From Pseudomonadota bacterium (GTDB taxonomy: Bacteria; Pseudomonadota; Gammaproteobacteria; Burkholderiales; Rhodocyclaceae), in NCBI GenBank assembly GCA_023459095.1, contig JAEWVQ010000094.1, positions 1 to 13,152 of the forward strand: DNA of 13,152 nucleotides, read 5' to 3'. How positions within the stretch are numbered: position 1 is the first letter of the stretch; the number at the start of each line of letters is the position of its first letter. Positions 1 to 6,131 of this stretch are shown here, one piece after another. The notes under the pieces were generated by a model. That model was not told where the DNA came from. It was given only the letters and a program-made list of their open reading frames with translations, and made no database searches. The position numbers and the translations under genes are program-made.

Positions 1-2356
1 GCGGTGCGCGCTGCGCGCGGCCGATGCCCAGCCAGCAGGCCAGCGCCGGCAGCAGGAAGATCGCACCGAGCACGTTCACCAGGAACATGAAGGCGAGCAG
101 GATGCCCATGTCGGCCTGGAACTTGAGCGCCGAGAACGCCCAGGTGCCGACCCCGATCGACATCGTCACCGCGGTGAACACCGCCGCGGTGCCGCGCTGG
201 CGCATGGCCTCGTAGAAGGCTTCGCGCAGGCCGTAGCCGTGTTCGGCCATCTCGTGCTGCAGGCGCTCGTAGATGTAGATGCCGTAGTCCACGCCGACCC
301 CGACGCCGAGCGCGATCACCGGCAGCGTGGCGACCTTGAGGCCGATGCCGAGCAGCGCCATGAGCGCGTTGCACATGATGGTGACCAGCATCAGCGGCAC
401 GATCACGCACAGCACCGCGCGCCACGAGCGGAAGGTGAGCCAGCACAGCAGCGAGATCGAGGCGAAGATCGAGGCCAGCATCTGCACCTCGGCCTTCTCC
501 ACCGCCTCGTTGGTGGCCACCGCGACCCCGGCGTTGCCGCCGGCGAGGCGGAAGGTGACGTTCGGGGTCTTGTCCTCGGCGATGAACTTCTGCACCTCGT
601 CGACCACGTGCTTCAGGGTCGGGCCCTGGTGGTCGGTGAGGTAGATGGCGAGGTGGATGGTCTTGCAGCCGTGCGAGTTGAGGCCGTTCTCCGGATTGGC
701 GGCGCGCCCGCCGGTGCGCAGCGCGGCTTCGGTGCGCTGCAGCGCGGCCCAGCGCGGATTGGCTTCGTTGTTGCCGGCGGCGTAGAGCTTGGCCTGGCCG
801 GCAACCGTGCTCACCGATTGCACCCCGGCCACGCCGCGCATGCGCAGGTCGAAGCGCTCGACCGCGTTCATCACCCCCCAGTCGAGGCAGGCTTCCTCGA
901 GGTTGGTGGTCTCGGCATAGACCGACAGCACGTCCATCCCGATCGAATAGCTTTCGATGATCTTGGCGTTGTCGCGGTTGTAGCGCGAATCGGCGTGCAG
1001 TTCGGGCACGCCGTCGCCGATGTCACCGGTCTGGAGCTGGCGCGAGTACCAGGTGGCGGCGGCGAGGAGCGCCAGCATCACGGCGAAGGTGACGAGCGCG
1101 GGGCGCGGCTCGGATAGCGCCGAGATCTTCCACCAGGTCGGGTGCTTGCTGCGGTTGTCGACCGGCTGGTCGAGCGCCATGCGCTCCAGGTGCAGGTGCG
1201 ACAGGATGATGGGCATGAACATCTTGTTGGTCATGATCATCAGCGCGACACCGAGGCAGGCGGTGAGTCCGAGCTCGTGCACGATCGGGATGTCGATCAC
1301 CATGATCACCAGAAAGCCCAGGGCGTTGGCGAGCAGCGCCATGATCCCGGGGATGGCGAGCTTGCGGAACGCGCCCTCGGCGGCTTCCATCGCGGTCTGC
1401 CCGGCGAGCACGTCCTGCTTCCAGGCGTTGGTCATCTGCACCGCATGCGACACGCCGATCGAGAAGATCAGGAAGGGCACCAGCACCGACATCGGATCGA
1501 TGCCGTAACCGATCAGCGGCAGGATGCCGAGCAGCCAGATCACCGGCAGCAGCGCCACCGCGATCGCGAGCACGGTGAGCTTGAACGAGCGCGAGTACAG
1601 CCACAGCAGTACCGAGGTGATGACGAAGGCGATGGCGAAGAACGCCACCACGGTGAACAGCCCGTCCATGACGTCGCCCATGACCTTGGCGAAGCCGACG
1701 ATCTGGATGTCGATCTTGTCGCTGCCGAACTGGCTGCGGATGGCTTCGAGCTTGCGCGCGACCTCGGCGTAGTCGAGGTGGTCGCCGGTTTCCGGGCTGA
1801 TCTCGAGCAGGTCGGCCTGCACCAGCGCCGACTTGAGGTCGTTGGCCACCAGGCGGCCGACCACGCCGGACTTGGCGACGTTGGCGCGCACCTGGTTGAG
1901 GCCCTCTTCGGTGGTCTCGAAGCGCGCCGGAATCACCACGTCGCCGTTGAAGCCCTCTTCGGTGACCTCGATGTAGCGCACGTTGGGGGTGAAGATCGAG
2001 CGCACGCTGGCGCGGTTCACCCCCGGGGTGAAGAACACTTCGTCATTGACCTTGCGCAGCACGGGGAGGAATTCGGCGTTGTAGATGTCGCCCTCGCCCT
2101 TCCACTGCACGCTGACCAGGATGCGGTTGGCGCCCGAGAAGGTGTCCGAATGTTCGAGGAAGGCCGCCATGTACTCGTGCTTGAGCGGGATCAGCTTGTT
2201 GAAGCCGGGGTCCAGCCGGGTGGCGAGCGCCGAGTAGCCGAGCACGGCGGTGAGCAGCAGGAAGAACACGCCGAGCGGCTTGCGCCACTTGATCAGCATG
2301 CGGGCCATGACGCCGACGAGGGCGTCGCTCCAGGTGATGGCGTGGGGGGCGGTCAT
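1..2356 (-). CDS. RND/MMPL-superfamily exporter (3' end outside window)
   Basis: The frame is open from ATG at 2356 through the left edge, giving 785 codons with no stop. It encodes an inner-membrane RND-superfamily transporter of the two-repeat MMPL/HAE3 type. A transmembrane segment near residues 24-45 is followed by a large periplasmic loop, a bundle of hydrophobic segments (about 225-380), a second loop, and a second bundle from about 620. The second bundle carries GVGVDYGIY with Asp690-Tyr691, the proton-relay pair typical of the family. The matching place in the first half reads IGVSHAV (Ser303-His304), so the acidic pair is only in the second half. Family members of this kind are roughly 780-800 residues long, so little is missing. 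The start overlaps the stop of the upstream Ycf48-like gene by 4 bases (ATGA), so the two are probably translationally coupled. Proton-driven export or trafficking of a hydrophobic compound is inferred from the family; the substrate is unknown. Confidence 0.9.
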   Translation of the reverse strand, partial: MTAPHAITWSDALVGVMARMLIKWRKPLGVFFLLLTAVLGYSALATRLDPGFNKLIPLKHEYMAAFLEHSDTFSGANRILVSVQWKGEGDIYNAEFLPVLRKVNDEVFFTPGVNRASVRSIFTPNVRYIEVTEEGFNGDVVIPARFETTEEGLNQVRANVAKSGVVGRLVANDLKSALVQADLLEISPETGDHLDYAEVARKLEAIRSQFGSDKIDIQIVGFAKVMGDVMDGLFTVVAFFAIAFVITSVLLWLYSRSFKLTVLAIAVALLPVIWLLGILPLIGYGIDPMSVLVPFLIFSIGVSHAVQMTNAWKQDVLAGQTAMEAAEGAFRKLAIPGIMALLANALGFLVIMVIDIPIVHELGLTACLGVALMIMTNKMFMPIILSHLHLERMALDQPVDNRSKHPTWWKISALSEPRPALVTFAVMLALLAAATWYSRQLQTGDIGDGVPELHADSRYNRDNAKIIESYSIGMDVLSVYAETTNLEEACLDWGVMNAVERFDLRMRGVAGVQSVSTVAGQAKLYAAGNNEANPRWAALQRTEAALRTGGRAANPENGLNSHGCKTIHLAIYLTDHQGPTLKHVVDEVQKFIAEDKTPNVTFRLAGGNAGVAVATNEAVEKAEVQMLASIFASISLLCWLTFRSWRAVLCVIVPLMLVTIMCNALMALLGIGLKVATLPVIALGVGVGVDYGIYIYERLQHEMAEHGYGLREAFYEAMRQRGTAAVFTAVTMSIGVGTWAFSALKFQADMGILLAFMFLVNVLGAIFLLPALACWLGIGRAQRAP

Positions 2357-3351
2357 CGGGCAGCTCCGTCGTTCGGGGTCGGGGTGGAGGCGGTGGTGGC
2401 GGGGGCCTGGACCTGCAGGCCGCCGTCGCTCGACAGCATCCAGCGGCCGTCGCCGGCGACGACGATGTCGGTGAGGCTGGCGCGGCCCTCGCGGCGGGCG
2501 ATCGCGAAACGCGCGCCGCCGTCGCGGCTGGCGAGCACGATGCCGCCCTGGCCGACCAGCAGCAGTTCGCCGTCGGCGAGCACGGCGTGGCCATAGGTCG
2601 CGATCGGCGCCGGCACCTGCGCGGCTTCCCAGGTGAGGCCGCCGTCGGCGCTGTGGAAGACGTTGCCGCGCATGCCGTAGGTCACCCAGCGCTGGCCGCC
2701 GAGATGGACGGCGCCGTACAGCGAGCCGTTGTAGAACGGCGCCACCGCTTCCCAGGTGAGGCCGCCGTCGGCCGAGCGCAGCGCGGTGCCGGCCTCGCCG
2801 ACGATGAGCAGCTGCGTGCCGTCGGCGGAGGCGGCGATGTCGTTGAGGTGCCAGTCGGTGAGATCGGGGAGGGTGTCCGGCTGCCAGCTGCGGCCGTCGT
2901 CGGTCGAGCGCAGCACCTGGCCGAAGGCGCCGACCGCGAGCCAGTCGCCCGCGGGCAGGCGCCGCGCCGACATCAGCGGCTCGCCGTTCTTCTCGGTGAA
3001 ATGGGTTTCCGTCCAGGTCAGGCCGCCGTCCTCGGTGCGCAGGATCCAGCCCTCGTGGCCGAGGGCGAGGCCGTGGCGGTCGTCGGCGAACACGATGCGG
3101 GTGATCAGCGCCTGGCGGTCGTGCGAGAGCCCGGCCGGCTTCCAGCTGCGGCCGTCGTCGATGGACACGAGGATGGTGCCGAGTTCGCCGGCGACCACGA
3201 CCCCGGCCTTGCTGCGCTCGATGGTGGTGAGCTGCATGCGGTCGACCGGGATGCGCGTCTCCTCCAGCGGCGCCATGTGCCGGGGTGAGAACGAATAGAT
3301 GCTGGCCGCGGTGACGATCGCGGCCATGGCCATGCCTACTGGTGCGAGCAC
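2353..3351 (-). CDS. Ycf48-like BNR/Asp-box repeat protein, exported or membrane-anchored
   Basis: This 332-residue protein has an N-terminal hydrophobic stretch (about residues 6-20), likely an uncleaved anchor or signal, and then a beta-propeller-like repeat region. Six Asp boxes of the form S/T-x-D-x-G-x-x-W/F are visible at about residues 63-70, 106-113, 149-156, 193-200, 234-241 and 275-282, with a partial seventh near 307. This is the pattern of the photosystem II assembly factor Ycf48 and of BNR sialidase-like propellers. No photosynthesis gene is nearby. Non-photosynthetic bacteria often carry such a gene next to an RND transporter, as here. The start is GTG at 3351, preceded by AGAGGAG (3359-3365) with 7 bases between. 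Internal ATG codons at residues 7 and 9 are less well placed. A chaperone or accessory role for the transporter encoded next to it is inference. The C-terminal tail (about 315-332) is Thr/Pro/Ala-rich and low in complexity. Confidence 0.88.
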   Translation of the reverse strand: MLAPVGMAMAAIVTAASIYSFSPRHMAPLEETRIPVDRMQLTTIERSKAGVVVAGELGTILVSIDDGRSWKPAGLSHDRQALITRIVFADDRHGLALGHEGWILRTEDGGLTWTETHFTEKNGEPLMSARRLPAGDWLAVGAFGQVLRSTDDGRSWQPDTLPDLTDWHLNDIAASADGTQLLIVGEAGTALRSADGGLTWEAVAPFYNGSLYGAVHLGGQRWVTYGMRGNVFHSADGGLTWEAAQVPAPIATYGHAVLADGELLLVGQGGIVLASRDGGARFAIARREGRASLTDIVVAGDGRWMLSSDGGLQVQAPATTASTPTPNDGAAR

Positions 3352-3377
3352 GGGGTGTCTCCTCTGTTGTTCTGGGG

Positions 3378-3403
3378 GCCGTCCGCCTGGGAAAGCGGAC
3401 GGC
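3378..3403 (-). repeat. Hairpin in the leader of the minus-strand operon
   Basis: GCCGTCCGC (3378-3386) and GCGGACGGC (3395-3403) form a perfect 9-bp inverted repeat with an 8-base loop. If transcription starts near the predicted promoter further right, this stem would sit in the 5' leader of the Ycf48-like/RND mRNA, about 12 bases upstream of its ribosome binding site. No T-run follows on either strand, so it is not a standard intrinsic terminator. A role in mRNA stability or as a protein site is possible but unproven. Confidence 0.45.
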
Positions 3404-3439
3404 GGGGTGCATGCATTATTGGCCCGTGGGCGGGCGGGA

Positions 3440-3460
3440 CATCGTCCAAAAGGGTTACGG
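3440..3460 (-). promoter_or_regulatory. Shared 21-base element, copy C, facing the Ycf48/RND operon
   Basis: Read on the minus strand, this site has TA at positions 4-5, CC at 8-9 and ends in GGACGATG. It aligns without gaps to the two plus-strand copies: 13 of 21 positions are identical in all three. It ends 88 bases before the GTG at 3351, almost the same distance as copy A to its own gene. A -10-like AATAAT (3415-3420) begins 20 bases downstream. It is the most divergent of the three copies. Activator binding is inferred. Confidence 0.5.
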
Positions 3461-3480
3461 TCGACGGCTGTTCTGTCGTC

Positions 3481-3500
3481 CGCGGCAGCGTGCTGCCGTG
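3481..3500. promoter_or_regulatory. GC-rich palindrome, possible operator
   Basis: CGGCAGC and GCTGCCG form an inverted repeat around a central GT. One further C-G pair and one G-T near-pair extend it to 20 bases. It lies between the two divergent copies of the shared element, where a dimeric regulator could act on both operons. In this GC-rich genome short palindromes are not rare, so the call is tentative. Confidence 0.3.
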
Positions 3501-3564
3501 GTGCGCCGCATCAATTCCGTGGCCCCGGTGGTACTGGAAAGAGTCTTTGTTGCTCAGCCATTTA

Positions 3565-3585
3565 CGTTAGTCCGTTCAGACGATG
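3565..3585 (+). promoter_or_regulatory. Shared 21-base element, copy A, facing the monooxygenase operon
   Basis: The site contains TAGTCC at positions 4-9 and ends AGACGATG. It matches the copy at 9318-9338 at 16 of 21 bases. An imperfect inverted repeat (GTC, six bases, GAC) sits inside it, as expected for a dimeric regulator. It ends 90 bases before the ATG at 3676. A weak -10-like TGACAT (3606-3611) begins 20 bases beyond, with no good -35 box, which fits an activator-dependent promoter. The binding protein is inferred to be the LuxR-type regulator at the right end. Confidence 0.55.
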
Positions 3586-3663
3586 AATACCCCCGCTTGC
3601 GTGTGTGACATTGCGCCCATCGCAGTCGCGGACGTCCCGCAATACGCCTTGGTTGGCGATCAC

Positions 3664-3670
3664 GGAGGAA
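3664..3670 (+). promoter_or_regulatory. Ribosome binding site fixing the monooxygenase start
   Basis: GGAGGAA with a 5-base spacer precedes ATG 3676. The alternative ATG at 3583 in the same frame has no such site and lies inside the shared regulatory element, so 3676 is preferred. Confidence 0.8.
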
Positions 3671-3675
3671 CGAAG

Positions 3676-4899
3676 ATGGGCGCAGTTGATAAGGATCAGG
3701 TGCTCGGCATTTTGGCCGAAGACTACATGACGCCGGAGGCGTGCGAGCTGGTGGCGCGCGCCCGGGCGCTCGCTCCGCGTCTGGCCGAGCGCGCACGCGC
3801 CGCCGAGGCCGAGGGCATGGTGCCGGCGGTGTCGGTGCAGGAAATGACCGAGGCCGGCCTGTTCCGCGTGCTGCAGCCGAAGCGTTTCGGTGGCTACGAA
3901 CTCGATCCGCGCGTGTTCTACCGTGTGCAGATGGCGCTCGCCGAGGGCTGCATGTCCACGGCGTGGATCTACGGCGTGATCGGGGTGCATAACTGGCAGC
4001 TGCCGCTGTTCCCGGAACAGGCCCAGCAGGACGTGTGGGCGAAGGACACCGCGGTGCGCATCGCCTCGACCTACATGCCCACCGGCAAGGCCGAGCCGGT
4101 CGAGGGCGGCTACCGCTTCTCCGGACGCTGGGGGTTCTCGAGCGGGGTCGATCACTGCGACTGGATCTTCCTCGGCGGCCTGCTGCCGAAAAAGGACGGC
4201 TCCGGTGCGCTCGAGCACGCCACCTTCCTGCTGCCGCGCGCCGATTTCCGCGTCGAGCGCAACTGGGACGTGCTCGGCCTGCGCGCCACCGGCAGCCACG
4301 ACATCGTCGTCGATGACGCCTTCGTGCCCGTCCATCGCACCCAGCGCACCAACGACCACAGCGACGCCGGCTGCCCGGGGCGCGAGACCAATCCGGGCTG
4401 GATCTACAAGATTCCCTTCACCCAGGTGTTCCAGCGTGCGGTGTCGTCGGCCTGCATCGGCGCGCTCGACGGCGCGATCGCCAGCTTCCGCGAACGCGCC
4501 GCCGCCCACGTCGGCAAGCACGGCGCGAAAACCGCCGAGGATGCCAACGCGCAGCAGGCGGTGTCGGAGGCGATGATGACCACCGACCAGCTCAAGCTCG
4601 TGCTGTTCCGCAACTACGCCCGCATCGTCGAGTGCGCCCGCACCGGGGCGCAGATGCCGGTGGAGGAGCGCCTGATGCAGCGCGCGCAGGCCTCGCAGGT
4701 GCCCAAGCTGTGCGCCGCGGCGGCGAGCGAGTTGATGCGCGCGTGCGCGGCTTCGGGGACCTACAAGAGCAACCCGATCGAGCGCGTGTTCCGCGACATC
4801 CACCAGGCGCGCAGCCACATCGCCAACAACACCGACGCCTACTCGCGCGCCCATGGTGCGGTGATGCTCGGCCTGCCCAACGCCGATCCCTACATCTGA
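3676..4899 (+). CDS. HsaA-like flavin-dependent monooxygenase, acyl-CoA dehydrogenase fold
   Basis: This 407-residue protein belongs to the acyl-CoA dehydrogenase-fold oxygenases (group D flavin monooxygenases). These use reduced flavin from a partner and O2 to hydroxylate phenolic rings. It resembles HsaA/TesA2, the 3-HSA 4-hydroxylase of steroid degradation, along its whole length. Visible family signatures are GVHNW (His105-Asn106-Trp107), a WGFSSGVDH block near residues 151-159, LGLRATGSHDIVV in the middle domain, and RDIHQARSH near the C terminus (His376, His381). The related p-hydroxyphenylacetate hydroxylase C2 uses histidines and a serine in comparable places for substrate binding. 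The next gene, 23 bases on, encodes a reductase. The true substrate could be another phenol or a polycyclic compound, since related enzymes act on indoles, naphthocyclinones and dibenzothiophene. The fold assignment is firm; steroid specificity is inference. A plain acyl-CoA dehydrogenase role is less likely because the closest resemblance is to HsaA. Confidence 0.85.
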   Translation: MGAVDKDQVLGILAEDYMTPEACELVARARALAPRLAERARAAEAEGMVPAVSVQEMTEAGLFRVLQPKRFGGYELDPRVFYRVQMALAEGCMSTAWIYGVIGVHNWQLPLFPEQAQQDVWAKDTAVRIASTYMPTGKAEPVEGGYRFSGRWGFSSGVDHCDWIFLGGLLPKKDGSGALEHATFLLPRADFRVERNWDVLGLRATGSHDIVVDDAFVPVHRTQRTNDHSDAGCPGRETNPGWIYKIPFTQVFQRAVSSACIGALDGAIASFRERAAAHVGKHGAKTAEDANAQQAVSEAMMTTDQLKLVLFRNYARIVECARTGAQMPVEERLMQRAQASQVPKLCAAAASELMRACAASGTYKSNPIERVFRDIHQARSHIANNTDAYSRAHGAVMLGLPNADPYI

Positions 4900-4922
4900 G
4901 CCGGGAACCGGAGGAGGGCGAC

Positions 4923-5966
4923 ATGACAGCCCAGCGCTACCATCCGCTGCGGGTGCAGGCGGTCACCGAGGAGACGCACGATGCGAAGTCGATCGTGTTC
5001 GAGGTGCCGCCCGAACTGGCCGAAACCTTCAAGTACCGGCCCGGCCAGTTCCTGACCCTGCGCTTGCCGGTGCTGGGCCGGCATCTGCCGCGCTGTTATT
5101 CGATGTCGAGCGCGCCCACGCTCGACGCCAGCCTGCGCGTCACGGTCAAGCGCGTGCCCGGCGGGCGCGGCTCGAACTGGCTGTGCGACCGGCTGCGCCC
5201 CGGCGACACGGTGGAGGTGATGCCGCCGGCCGGGGTATTCACGCCGGCCTCGCTGCAGGGCGATTTCCTGCTGTGCGCGGGCGGCAGCGGCATCACGCCG
5301 GTGTTCTCCATCCTGCGCTCGGCGCTCGCCCACGGCCAGGGGCGCATCCGCCTGCTGTACGCCAACCGCGACGAGCGCTCGGTGATTTTCCGCGACGAGC
5401 TGAACGCGCTCGCCGCGGCGCATCCGGCGCGCCTGCAGGTGATCCACTGGCTCGATTCGGTGCAGGGCGTGCCCGCGGTGGCGCAGCTCGCCGGCTTCGC
5501 GCGCTCGTGGCGCGAGGCGCGGGCCTTCATCTGCGGACCGGCGCCGTTCATGGACGCGATGGTGTCGGCGCTCGCCCAGGCCGGCATGGACGGCGAGCGC
5601 GTGCATGTGGAGCGCTTCGTGTCGCTGCCCGACGAGGAGGACGTGGCCGCGATCAACGCCGCCGCGCCCGCCCCGGCGACCACGGTGGAGCGCGCCACGG
5701 TCGAGCTCGAACTCGACGGCGAGGTGCATACGCTGAGCGTGGCCGGCGGCGAGACCCTGCTCGAAGCCGCGCTCAAGGCCGGCCTCAACGCGCCCAACTC
5801 GTGCCAGGCCGGGATGTGCGCGTCGTGCATGTGCCAGGTGCTCGAAGGTGAGGTGCACCTGCGCCACAACGAAGTGCTCGACGCCAAGGATCTGGCCAAG
5901 CGCTGGACGCTGAGCTGCCAGGCGCTGCCGACCACGGAGCGGCTGAGGGTGCGCTTTCCGGGCTGA
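4923..5966 (+). CDS. KshB/PaaE-like oxidoreductase: FAD, NAD(P) and [2Fe-2S] domains
   Basis: This 347-residue electron-transfer protein would carry electrons from NAD(P)H through FAD and a plant-type [2Fe-2S] cluster to an oxygenase. An FNR-type FAD domain carries the RxYS motif (Arg57-Cys-Tyr-Ser60). A nucleotide-binding domain follows, with the glycine-rich AGGSGITP (about 119-126) and a later CGPAPFMDA stretch. The C-terminal ferredoxin domain has Cys294, Cys299, Cys302 and Cys332 (C-x4-C-x2-C-x29-C). This domain order is that of KshB (3-ketosteroid 9-alpha-hydroxylase reductase), PaaE and similar class IA reductases. GGAGGAGGG at 4910-4918 precedes the ATG. The gene lies 23 bases after the monooxygenase gene, so the two are co-transcribed. 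HsaA-type oxygenases normally use a small flavin reductase instead, and no Rieske oxygenase (the usual partner of KshB) is in the window, so its true acceptor is uncertain. Confidence 0.87.
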   Translation: MTAQRYHPLRVQAVTEETHDAKSIVFEVPPELAETFKYRPGQFLTLRLPVLGRHLPRCYSMSSAPTLDASLRVTVKRVPGGRGSNWLCDRLRPGDTVEVMPPAGVFTPASLQGDFLLCAGGSGITPVFSILRSALAHGQGRIRLLYANRDERSVIFRDELNALAAAHPARLQVIHWLDSVQGVPAVAQLAGFARSWREARAFICGPAPFMDAMVSALAQAGMDGERVHVERFVSLPDEEDVAAINAAAPAPATTVERATVELELDGEVHTLSVAGGETLLEAALKAGLNAPNSCQAGMCASCMCQVLEGEVHLRHNEVLDAKDLAKRWTLSCQALPTTERLRVRFPG

Positions 5967-5972
5967 GCCCGG
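5958..5972 (+). terminator. Weak hairpin over the reductase stop codon
   Basis: CCGGGC and GCCCGG pair as a 6-bp stem with the stop codon TGA as the loop. A pyrimidine-rich but broken tract follows (to about 5987). It could cause partial termination or processing between the reductase and DUF1302 genes. Without a clean T-run the call is weak. Confidence 0.25.
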
Positions 5973-6018
5973 GTGTCTTTCCTGTTTCAACGTTTTCATC
6001 CGAACGACCGGTGCCGCC

Positions 6019-6049
6019 CTGCGGGCGAACCGTCGGCGTTCGCCTGCGG
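6019..6049 (+). repeat. Strong 12-bp stem-loop upstream of the DUF1302 gene
   Basis: Bases 6019-6030 pair with 6038-6049 over 12 positions, two of them G-U, around a 7-base loop. The core is GGCGAAC/GTTCGCC. No T-run follows, so it is not a classical terminator. It sits in the 165-base gap between the reductase and DUF1302 genes and would be in the mRNA if the operon is read through. It could block exonucleases to give uneven expression of the two halves, or be a regulatory site. Confidence 0.5.
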
Positions 6050-6114
6050 CCAGGGCCGGTGCGGCAGCAGTGCGCGCGGAAGTAATGACAAAAAGATAAA
6101 TACGTCGTTAACAC

Positions 6115-6123
6115 GAGGAGGAG
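6115..6123 (+). promoter_or_regulatory. Ribosome binding site fixing the DUF1302 start
   Basis: GAGGAGGAG ends 8 bases before ATG 6132. The same frame is open back to GTG 5973, but that stretch lacks a ribosome binding site and would place the signal peptide far inside the protein. An A/T-rich patch just upstream (about 6083-6112) stands out from the GC-rich surroundings and could hold a local promoter, though I see no clear -35/-10 pair. Confidence 0.75.
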
Positions 6124-6131
6124 CGGCATCC

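Larger units (their letters stand above)
3352..3675. promoter_or_regulatory. Divergent control region between the two operons
   Basis: This 324-base gap lies between the GTG of the minus-strand Ycf48-like gene and the ATG of the plus-strand monooxygenase. It holds, left to right: the minus-strand ribosome binding site (3359-3365), a 9-bp hairpin (3378-3403), a minus-strand -10-like AATAAT (3415-3420), a minus-oriented copy of the shared element (3440-3460), a GC-rich palindrome (3481-3500), a plus-oriented copy of the shared element (3565-3585), a plus-strand -10-like TGACAT (3606-3611) and the plus-strand ribosome binding site (3664-3670). I see no convincing small gene in it. The plus-strand frame is open back to 3583, but that stretch overlaps the shared element. 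Confidence 0.7.

Noticed and set aside
239..1117. Plus-strand open frame of 292 codons
   Set aside because: It lies antisense to the RND region holding the conserved Asp-Tyr motif, has no recognisable domain and has shadow composition.
1142..2596. Plus-strand open frame of 484 codons opposite the RND gene
   Set aside because: Its composition is His/Asp/Glu/Arg-rich shadow sequence crossing the RND/Ycf48 boundary, while the minus strand encodes clear RND membrane segments and Asp boxes.
3583..3675. N-terminal extension of the monooxygenase from ATG 3583
   Set aside because: It has no ribosome binding site and overlaps the shared promoter element. The protein from 3676 already has the normal length of the family.
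3562..4854. Minus-strand open frame of 430 codons opposite the monooxygenase gene
   Set aside because: The plus strand encodes a full-length HsaA-like protein with a good ribosome binding site; the antisense product has no domain signature.
5973..6131. N-terminal extension of the DUF1302 protein from GTG 5973
   Set aside because: It would put the signal peptide more than 50 residues inside the chain, and it covers the hairpin-rich gap. A strong ribosome binding site marks 6132.
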